Shown: in pieces, positions 58,039 through 64,000 of the stretch
Layout of the letters: each line of letters begins with the position of its first letter
How positions within the stretch are numbered: the stretch's first letter is position 1
Assembly (NCBI RefSeq): GCF_903652925.1
Contig: NZ_CAHLAR010000005.1
Span: 186,001-250,000 of the forward strand
Origin: Achromobacter anxifer
GTDB lineage: Bacteria; Pseudomonadota; Gammaproteobacteria; Burkholderiales; Burkholderiaceae_B
DNA length: 64,000 nt
Reading direction: 5' to 3'
Notes under the pieces: model-generated
Databases searched by the model: none
What the model was told of the DNA's origin: nothing
Seen by the model: the letters and a program-made list of their open reading frames with translations, nothing else
Program-made: the position numbers and the translations under genes

Positions 58039-60867
58039 ATGACCATCTCCTCGATCCTGAAGAACCTCCTCCCGAACCGCCTGCGTGCCTATGAAGCGAT
58101 CGCGGACAAGGCCATTGCCTTCCACGAGTCCTACACCACGCTGACTCTGCTGCCGGGCGCAGCTGCATACTACCTGAAGCAGCTGCGAACTCGGGCGCAG
58201 GCTGGTGGACCCGAGGAGACTCTAAGGGAAGGGTTCTTGACGTTTGCCGCTGCGTACTACCGGGCCATCGTGCACCAGGCGATGGGCGTCAAGCTCTACC
58301 GGTCGCAGCTCATTGCGGCCCTTGCCCTCGCTGACGGCTACTTGCTGGAGATGGGCACCGGCGAGGGCAAAACCCTGGTCGCGCCGCTGGCTGCGTGGTT
58401 GACGGTGGTCCGTGGCGGGACCGTACACGTCGTGACCGCCAACGAGTACCTCGCCCAGCGCGACGCCAACCAGATGTTGCCGGTCTACCAGGCTATGGAA
58501 TTGAGCGTCGCGGTGACCCTGGTGGGGCAGGCCATCGAGATCAAGCGCCAGGCCTACACGTTCGATGTCGTCTACGGCACGGCCACGGTATTCGCGCTGG
58601 ACAAGCTCTTTGATGAGGTTGTGGTCCATCCTGGGCACCGGCTGAATCCGCGCGGCCTGGCGAAAACCACCGCTATCGTCGACGAAGCCGACCAGGTGCT
58701 GATCGACGAAGCGAAGACCCCGGTGGTGTATTCGACGAATGTGCCGGCGGATGCCAGCGCGTTTCAGACCTTGATCGGGCTGGTCGAGCCGCTCCAGCGT
58801 GGCGCGGCACCGGGGGCGCTCGGCGCCGCCGGCGAGGATGGCGACTTCTGGCTCGACCTGGACAACAAGGCCGCCGTGCTCACGGAGCGCGGATATGAGA
58901 CTGTGACCGCGGCGCTGCGGGCCGCCGAGCTGCTGGCGCCGGCCGATCCGGACTATGGTGCACAGCACCAGCATCTCTTGCTGTTGGCGACTGGGGCCCT
59001 GGGGGCGCGCGAGCTGCTCAAGCGTGACGTGCATTACACGGTGCAGGACGGACAGATCGTCCTGATCGATGCGCTGACGGGGCGCCTTCTGCCCGGGCGG
59101 CGCTGGGATTCTGGCATGCAGCAGATGCTGGAGGCAAAGGAAGGCCTGGCCATCTCGGACGAGAGCATCGTGATGGGCCGGATCACCCTGCAAAACTTCT
59201 TCAAGCTTTATGGCAGGATCTGTGGCATGTCCGGCACCATCATGGCTGACGCAGAGGAGTTCTTGGCAGTCTATGGTCTGCGTGCCGCTTCCGTGCCGCG
59301 CAACGTCCCGTCGCGCTGCGAGAACCTGCCCGACGTATTCTGCCGCACCAAGGCCGACAAGCTCGAGTACCTGGCGCAGACGGTGAGCCAGGCCTACACC
59401 AGCCGGCGCCCGGTGCTGGTGGCGGTCTCCCATGCCGAGCAGGCGCAGCAGGTGGCGGATGCGTTGCGCGCGCGGGGCATGGCGCCGCGGGTGCTCACCG
59501 CGACGAACCACGCGGAAGAGGCCGAGATCTTCGCCCGGGCCGGCGAAAAGGGGGCGATCACCGTGGTGACCAGCCTGGCGGGCCGCGGCGTGGACATCAA
59601 GCTGGGCGGCGATGCCCGGGCCATGTTCGATTTCTTCCGGCAGATGTTCGAGCTGCCCCTGGGCGAGGTCGGTTCGGATGAGTGCCAGCGCCAGCGCAGC
59701 CGGGCCGTGGAGCTGACGGCCGCGCTCGACGTTTTCCTGGGCTCGGTGGTCGCCATCGGCAATGAAATCGACTGGAGCCAGGGCCAGGCCGCGCGCGACA
59801 TGTACTCGGCATTCGATGATGCCGCGGAGCTGGCCTGCGTGCTGCGCTACTTCGAGGCGGACGCACCCCAGATGATTGCCGGCCGCGAGGTTTTGTCCCG
59901 CTTCATCTCCACACCTCCGGTGTGGGCCCGGAACGCAGTGCGCTTCCGCCACGAGCAGGGGCTCTTCGTCATCGGCTTCGAGCACTTTGAGTCCGAGCGC
60001 GCGGACCAGCAGCTGCGCGGCCGCACCGGGCGCCAGGGCGATCCAGGGACCACGCTGTTCCTCACATCGCTGGATGACAGCCTGTTGGTCGACAGCGGAT
60101 CGGGGGAAGAGCTGCGTCGTCTCTTGGCCATGGTAGGTAACAAGGCCACGGTAGAAAACGGGGGCGCGCCTGCGTGCGACTGCGACACTGAAGCAGCGCC
60201 GGCCGTGGATCCGCTGGAGGAGAAGCTCTGCCGCAAGATGATCATGCAGGAGCAGCGTATCGCCCAGGGCCGGGCCGCCGCCGCGCGCCAGCAGCTGGTG
60301 AAGTTCGATGCTGCTCTGGAGTTGCATCGCCAGGTGTACCAGGAGATCCGCCAGCAGGTGCTGCTTGACGATGGGGGCGCGCAAGCCTTTGTGGACCGGC
60401 TTATCGCGGACTTCGCGCAGGAAATGGGCCAGGTGCTCAAGGCCCGCGGCGCCCAGGTTGTCGTGGATGAGTTCGCGGCACGCGTCCAGGGCATGGATGT
60501 CCCCATGGTGACACTGGATGAGCTGGAGCGGATGGATCACGAGCTCGAATTGGACGTGCTGATTGCCGACCGGTTGCGGTACCAGCATCGCGAGGCCCTG
60601 AATCCGGTGGCCGAGCAGGATCGCGCGACGTTTGAGCGGTTCCTCGTCTTGTCGGAGATGGATCTAGCTTGGTCGCGGCACCTGGAGGAGCTGACAGCGC
60701 TGCGTCGCGGCATCCACCTGCGCGGACACGCCAAGCAGGACCCGCACATCGTCTTCGAAAAGGACGCGTACACCCTGTTCGAGACGTTCCTGGCTGAAAT
60801 GCACTCCCGTGTCCTCACTCGGGTCCTGACCTGGAAGGACGGCGCCGCGGTGGCACCTACGGTGTGA
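58039..60867 (+). CDS. secA: SecA-like preprotein translocase ATPase (plasmid paralogue)
   Basis: The 942 residues keep the SecA motor: Walker A GTGEGKT (106-112), DEAD box VDEADQVLIDEA (214-225), MSGT (about 395), and LRGRTGRQGDPG (about 655-666), plus the helical wing/scaffold region. Between GRGVDIKLGG (about 514) and FVIGFEHFES (about 642) there are roughly 70 extra residues compared with E. coli SecA. The C-terminal zinc-binding tail is absent; a CDCD pair occurs near residue 713. It may export plasmid-coded substrates or act with the transfer apparatus. ATG 58039 fits the SecA N-terminus (SILKNLLP). Confidence 0.9.
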   Translation: MTISSILKNLLPNRLRAYEAIADKAIAFHESYTTLTLLPGAAAYYLKQLRTRAQAGGPEETLREGFLTFAAAYYRAIVHQAMGVKLYRSQLIAALALADGYLLEMGTGEGKTLVAPLAAWLTVVRGGTVHVVTANEYLAQRDANQMLPVYQAMELSVAVTLVGQAIEIKRQAYTFDVVYGTATVFALDKLFDEVVVHPGHRLNPRGLAKTTAIVDEADQVLIDEAKTPVVYSTNVPADASAFQTLIGLVEPLQRGAAPGALGAAGEDGDFWLDLDNKAAVLTERGYETVTAALRAAELLAPADPDYGAQHQHLLLLATGALGARELLKRDVHYTVQDGQIVLIDALTGRLLPGRRWDSGMQQMLEAKEGLAISDESIVMGRITLQNFFKLYGRICGMSGTIMADAEEFLAVYGLRAASVPRNVPSRCENLPDVFCRTKADKLEYLAQTVSQAYTSRRPVLVAVSHAEQAQQVADALRARGMAPRVLTATNHAEEAEIFARAGEKGAITVVTSLAGRGVDIKLGGDARAMFDFFRQMFELPLGEVGSDECQRQRSRAVELTAALDVFLGSVVAIGNEIDWSQGQAARDMYSAFDDAAELACVLRYFEADAPQMIAGREVLSRFISTPPVWARNAVRFRHEQGLFVIGFEHFESERADQQLRGRTGRQGDPGTTLFLTSLDDSLLVDSGSGEELRRLLAMVGNKATVENGGAPACDCDTEAAPAVDPLEEKLCRKMIMQEQRIAQGRAAAARQQLVKFDAALELHRQVYQEIRQQVLLDDGGAQAFVDRLIADFAQEMGQVLKARGAQVVVDEFAARVQGMDVPMVTLDELERMDHELELDVLIADRLRYQHREALNPVAEQDRATFERFLVLSEMDLAWSRHLEELTALRRGIHLRGHAKQDPHIVFEKDAYTLFETFLAEMHSRVLTRVLTWKDGAAVAPTV

Positions 60868-60931
60868 CATCCGGGCAGCGGGTTGTGCGGCAGCGCCGGC
60901 CCGCGCGGTAGCTGCTTCCAGCGACTTTCGT

Positions 60932-60937
60932 TATACT
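60932..60937 (+). promoter_or_regulatory. TATACT promoter box
   Basis: TTATACT, 36 bp before the ATG at 60974. Confidence 0.55.
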
Positions 60938-60973
60938 ATGAAAGTTGCATAATGCCAAATTGAGGAAACCGCC

Positions 60974-61348
60974 ATGCTAGCGAAGTTGAGAACGATCTCC
61001 CGTAGAACCTGGGTTGCGAGTATCGCCACCGCGGTTTTTGTGACCGGGTTGGCCGGGGTCGACTACTGGACGGATGTGGACCCTCGGTTTGAAGCAAACC
61101 GCCAGGCCGTGGCACAGCAGCGTCTTGCGCGCGAGCGCGCAGACTGCATTCGGATGCTACAGCACCAGGCTAGCCTGGTCCCAGCTCAGGCCAAGAGTCC
61201 TCGGGTTTCGGATGCCGGTCTGACGTGTGATCGCCATTCGCCTGTGCGGACGGAGGTGAACTGGATCTCGATCACGATTGTTGTGTTGGCTGTCGGCGCG
61301 GCACTCGCTCCGGCGGCGTCTTACTTGATCCGCCGCAGGGCCGGCTAA
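60974..61348 (+). CDS. Two-segment membrane protein, paralogue A
   Basis: This protein of 124 residues has membrane segments at about 14-32 and 97-117, with a soluble loop containing DYWTDVDPRFEANRQ and two cysteines. The next gene has the same layout and a matching LWTEVDPQFEEAR motif, so the two arose by duplication. Function unknown. Follows secA by 106 bp, after a new promoter. Confidence 0.75.
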   Translation: MLAKLRTISRRTWVASIATAVFVTGLAGVDYWTDVDPRFEANRQAVAQQRLARERADCIRMLQHQASLVPAQAKSPRVSDAGLTCDRHSPVRTEVNWISITIVVLAVGAALAPAASYLIRRRAG

Positions 61349-61361
61349 GGCCGCAGCAGAC

Positions 61362-61769
61362 ATGCCATCCACGATGAACCGCAAGAATGGTTGGGGCGTT
61401 GCACTTCTCGTCGCTGCGCTGCTTGGCCTTGGCGCTCTGGAGCTCTGGACGGAAGTTGATCCTCAATTCGAAGAGGCTCGCGTAGCTCAAGAAGCTCGAC
61501 GTGCAGATCGGCTGTCAGGGAATACCCCCGAGCAGAAGGCGGATCGGCGCGCGTGCGACGCAATCATGAAACAGCAAGCCGAAATGGCGCTGGCCGGCCA
61601 GGGCGAGGAAGCGCGAAAAATCGATGTGGCGGCTGTGTGCGATCGGAAGGAATTCGCGGAGGCGAAGAGCCGGGAAATTGCATTCTGGCTGGCTGCCGTA
61701 TTTATCGGCTTAGTGGGCCTGGTAGTTTTCGGCCCGATGCTGCTTTTCGGAGCGTCTGGTCTTCGTTGA
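61362..61769 (+). CDS. Two-segment membrane protein, paralogue B
   Basis: This protein of 135 residues has the same plan as the previous gene: a membrane segment (13-28), LWTEVDPQFEEAR, a helical loop with two cysteines, and a second membrane segment (107-128). It starts 13 bp after paralogue A. ATG 61374 is an alternative start. Confidence 0.75.
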   Translation: MPSTMNRKNGWGVALLVAALLGLGALELWTEVDPQFEEARVAQEARRADRLSGNTPEQKADRRACDAIMKQQAEMALAGQGEEARKIDVAAVCDRKEFAEAKSREIAFWLAAVFIGLVGLVVFGPMLLFGASGLR

Positions 61770-61789
61770 CTTCAGAAAAGGCAAGGTTT

Positions 61790-62503
61790 ATGTCTCAAAT
61801 CGTACCGCAGGCGCTCGCCGGCCAACAACTGCTCGAATTCTACGAGGGCTTGTACACGCACATCATTCAGGGCCCGAATCCCGAGTCTCCGCATCGATAC
61901 TTGGTGGAGATGACACTCGCAGACCTGCGAGCCCGGGCTGCGCGTGAGAAGGAACTCCTGTGCACGCTGATGCAAGGGGTACCTGGGCTGACGGTTGACG
62001 AAATCAACGCCATCGTCACGCCTGACACCGGATGGGAGGTATCGCTTGCGACCTCCCCACACGATCAATCCGAATTCCTGCATTTGTGGCGTCGTGATGC
62101 GGCCGGCGCCAGGGTCCTTCTGACGTCGTTGCCCAGGGAAGCAGGGCCTGGCGTCCTCTGTGCCTTTGGCAGCGTGGCCAGGCATTACAAGGAGCTGGGG
62201 GCCCGCGAGTCGGGGGATGCTGGCCCAGGCGGCTCGTTGCCCGCCTACAGCTCCGAAAACCCGGCGCCGTGCCCGTTCTGCGGCAGGAAGCCTGACATGG
62301 ACGGGGACGACACGCTCTATCCAACCGGACGCTGGCGCGAAGACGACGGCCTTCGGCATTACCTGATGATCGACGACGAGCGGGAGTCGCACGGAACCGT
62401 GTACACGATGCACTGCCCAGAAACCTATGGCGGTTGTGGCGCACAGGTGGCCGGCGACAGCAAAGATGACGTAATGGCGAAGTGGAATCGGCGGTCGACA
62501 TGA
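61790..62503 (+). CDS. Protein with C-terminal Lar-like zinc domain
   Basis: The 237 residues have an unrecognised N-terminal part (1-155) and a C-terminal domain starting APCPFCGRKPDM. It continues with HCPETYGGCGA and DDVMAKWNRRS, the pattern of Lar-family restriction-alleviation proteins (CPFCG, GCGA, A-x-WNxR). Lar-like domains are common in phages and plasmids. AAAAGGCAAGG precedes ATG 61790. It overlaps the next start (ATGA). Confidence 0.65.
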   Translation: MSQIVPQALAGQQLLEFYEGLYTHIIQGPNPESPHRYLVEMTLADLRARAAREKELLCTLMQGVPGLTVDEINAIVTPDTGWEVSLATSPHDQSEFLHLWRRDAAGARVLLTSLPREAGPGVLCAFGSVARHYKELGARESGDAGPGGSLPAYSSENPAPCPFCGRKPDMDGDDTLYPTGRWREDDGLRHYLMIDDERESHGTVYTMHCPETYGGCGAQVAGDSKDDVMAKWNRRST

Positions 62504-62820
62504 GCCTCGCTACTGGCCTGGTGGCGTATACCGCTGTAGGCTTTATCACAATGGCGTGGCTGGCATACCGAAACACGGTTGCGCTTCGGCGGGCATTTTG
62601 GTTGTCAACGTTGTGGCCGCTGGCGATCATCTTTTTCCCGGCCTTGAGGCAGTGGATGCGGATGGAGAGCAACGGCTGGTTGCGGGGGATAACGCATCGC
62701 CCCGCGCTGTATGTGCCTCGCGGCCGCGGCGCTCGCCGGCATACCCAACGTACCTGGGTGACGTCCTGCCCATGGTGGACTCGACAGGTCGTGACGCAAA
62801 CCGTGAAGAATCGCAAATGA
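62500..62820 (+). CDS. Small membrane protein, tandem paralogue 1
   Basis: This protein of 106 residues has two membrane segments (about 5-22 and 33-50), then a basic tail with SCPWW. The following gene repeats the plan (SLATGLVAYTAVGF against SIITGIALYLAVGY; RAFWLSTLWP against GAFWMSLLWP; CPWW in both). ATGA overlaps on both sides couple translation. Confidence 0.7.
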   Translation: MSLATGLVAYTAVGFITMAWLAYRNTVALRRAFWLSTLWPLAIIFFPALRQWMRMESNGWLRGITHRPALYVPRGRGARRHTQRTWVTSCPWWTRQVVTQTVKNRK

Positions 62821-63158
62821 GCATCATCACTGGAATCGCCCTCTATCTGGCCGTGGGCTACGTCCTGTTGGCGTGGATCGCTTACCTGGACAATTTCGAG
62901 GTGCGCGGAGCTTTCTGGATGTCGCTGCTGTGGCCATGCGTACTGGTGGCTATTCCGATCGCTCTGAGCATATCCTGGATCTATCGCAGGGGCTGGATGA
63001 TCGACATACAACGACGGCCGGCGAACCTGTCGCCCTGGGGAAAGCGCAGTCGACCTGGCGCTGGGCGGGGCTGGGCGGTGCGTTGTCCCTGGTGGGAGTT
63101 GCAGGTCTGGGAGACCCGGCCGAAGGCTCAAAGGACGGCAGACTCTCACACGACCTGA
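62817..63158 (+). CDS. Small membrane protein, tandem paralogue 2
   Basis: This protein of 113 residues duplicates the previous gene, with two membrane segments and a basic tail containing VRCPWWELQ. Its start overlaps the previous stop (ATGA). Function unknown. Confidence 0.7.
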   Translation: MSIITGIALYLAVGYVLLAWIAYLDNFEVRGAFWMSLLWPCVLVAIPIALSISWIYRRGWMIDIQRRPANLSPWGKRSRPGAGRGWAVRCPWWELQVWETRPKAQRTADSHTT

Positions 63159-63174
63159 TTCAGGTGGCTGAGAG

Positions 63175-63202
63175 TTGACGAAAGCATATATGCAGATATA
63201 CT
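63175..63202 (+). promoter_or_regulatory. Sigma-70-like promoter of the Toprim gene
   Basis: TTGACG (63175-63180), 16 bp, then TATACT (63197-63202). The best -35/-10 match in the window. Confidence 0.75.
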
Positions 63203-63288
63203 AGATTCGTGGCCGAATAGGTCCGCGCCCAGTCCACGGCTAAGCCGTGCAAACCTACCTTCCTGCCTTGCAGGAGTACGGATCAGCT

Positions 63289-64000
63289 ATGAAAATCTTG
63301 ATCATCACCGAGAAGGCCTCGGTATCCCGAGCACTGGCTTCCGCCGCGCGAAGCAAGTGGCCAGCCGATGAAGTCAGCTTCCTGCATGTTTGCCCCTACG
63401 TGGGCGTGGGTTGGGGGCTTGAAGCCAAGCTGCCACGAGGGCTCAAGCACAAGAGCTTCCCGGTAGTGCGCCAACCGCAGTATCGGGCGTTCTGGGATAA
63501 CTCGCGGTACCCTGACGCTGTGGCTGCGAAGGTAGGGCCGACTGGGCAGCTGGAGCCTATTCCCACGACGATTGATCTGGTCACCGGTGCCGATCTGCTC
63601 GTATTTGGCGGAGATCCGGACCGCAGTGGCGCCAGCAGCTTCGCGCTGTTTATCACCCAGGTTCTCGGTGCCGATCGGGTCGACTCAGCCCAGGCGCTTA
63701 TCATCCCTGCGCTGGACAAGGATTCGGTCGAACGGGCGTTCGAGCATATGACGCCCTTTGGTGAAAGCGCACTGAAGGCCCTGGCTACGGCCGGCATGGT
63801 GAAGCGATATTTCGATTGGAATTGGGTCGTCAATGCCCGTGCGATCCTGAGTCCTGTTTTGAGTGCCGTCGGAGTGCCGGCCGATGCACCATTTTTCTCG
63901 AAGTACGCCCTCCAGGTGTTGTACTTCCTTCGTGACCAGCCCCCAATGAGCGATGGGCAGATCATCTCTCAGATGTACAACTGGGGAGGCACAGGGCGCT
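63289..64000 (+). CDS. Toprim / topoisomerase IA-like protein, C-terminus cut
   Basis: The visible 237 residues start MKILIITEKASVSRALA, the Toprim glutamate strand of type IA topoisomerases. FGGDPDRSGASSFALF (about 105-120) follows, with the D-x-D pair (DREG is DRSG here). Then VERAFEHMTPFGES and a helical domain run to the edge. Topoisomerase III homologues are frequent on conjugative plasmids. The tyrosine active site lies beyond the window. AGGAG is 12 nt before the ATG. Confidence 0.75.
   Translation, partial: MKILIITEKASVSRALASAARSKWPADEVSFLHVCPYVGVGWGLEAKLPRGLKHKSFPVVRQPQYRAFWDNSRYPDAVAAKVGPTGQLEPIPTTIDLVTGADLLVFGGDPDRSGASSFALFITQVLGADRVDSAQALIIPALDKDSVERAFEHMTPFGESALKALATAGMVKRYFDWNWVVNARAILSPVLSAVGVPADAPFFSKYALQVLYFLRDQPPMSDGQIISQMYNWGGTGR

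Noticed and set aside
58222-60588. 788-codon minus-strand frame opposite secA
   Set aside because: It is a shadow of the unmistakable SecA motor on the plus strand.

Overview
The window reads as part of a large conjugative plasmid (or plasmid-like integrative element) of a GC-rich betaproteobacterium, most likely Burkholderiales. The basis is the GC-rich codon use, a KfrA/ParA/ParB backbone, two different plasmid replication initiators with iterons, and F-type conjugation genes (traW, traU, trbC). I saw no rRNA, no convincing tRNA, no CRISPR array and no intact insertion sequence. The first and last genes run off the window.

Layout. 1-4.1 kb: an unknown partial gene, kfrA and small accessory genes. 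4.2-9 kb: a tyrosine recombinase, a parS-like palindrome array, parB and parA. 9.2-11.4 kb: a 17-bp iteron origin and a Rep_3-type initiator. 11.5-16.2 kb: unknown genes and a periplasmic DsbC/G-like protein. 16.4-21.2 kb: an operon that starts with a sigma-factor-like protein and continues with traW, traU, trbC and a small membrane protein. 21.3-45.3 kb: a long accessory block, mostly single genes each with its own promoter and terminator. It includes a Pth2-like protein, a duplicated-domain single-strand annealing protein, two OB-fold SSB-like proteins, a YqaJ-type exonuclease, MscS, a short RecA, a LemA-like protein, thymidine kinase and an ADP-ribosyltransferase-like protein. 45.4-48.7 kb: one very large helical protein. 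48.7-51.7 kb: about 3 kb with no convincing gene, rich in palindromes and repeats. 51.7-55.6 kb: a membrane protein, an IncQ-like repA-repC pair and two small genes. 55.6-57.3 kb: a second iteron array, five further short direct repeats and a large hairpin. 57.3-64 kb: a SpoT-like domain with a broken HD motif, a SecA paralogue, two pairs of tandem membrane-protein paralogues, a Lar-like protein and a Toprim protein.

How it fits together. Maintenance is by ParA/ParB/parS plus KfrA. Replication may use either of two systems. DNA processing is unusually complete for a plasmid: annealing protein, exonuclease, SSB-like proteins, RecA and a Toprim protein, which would suit repair or recombination of single-stranded DNA entering by conjugation. 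Two promoter types recur. One has a TTGnnn -35 and a TATACT -10, and serves several backbone, transfer and recombination genes. The other is an invariant CTATACG with no visible -35, found 24-52 bp before the start of many accessory genes. The sigma-like protein heading the transfer operon is an obvious candidate partner for the second type, but that link is only an inference.
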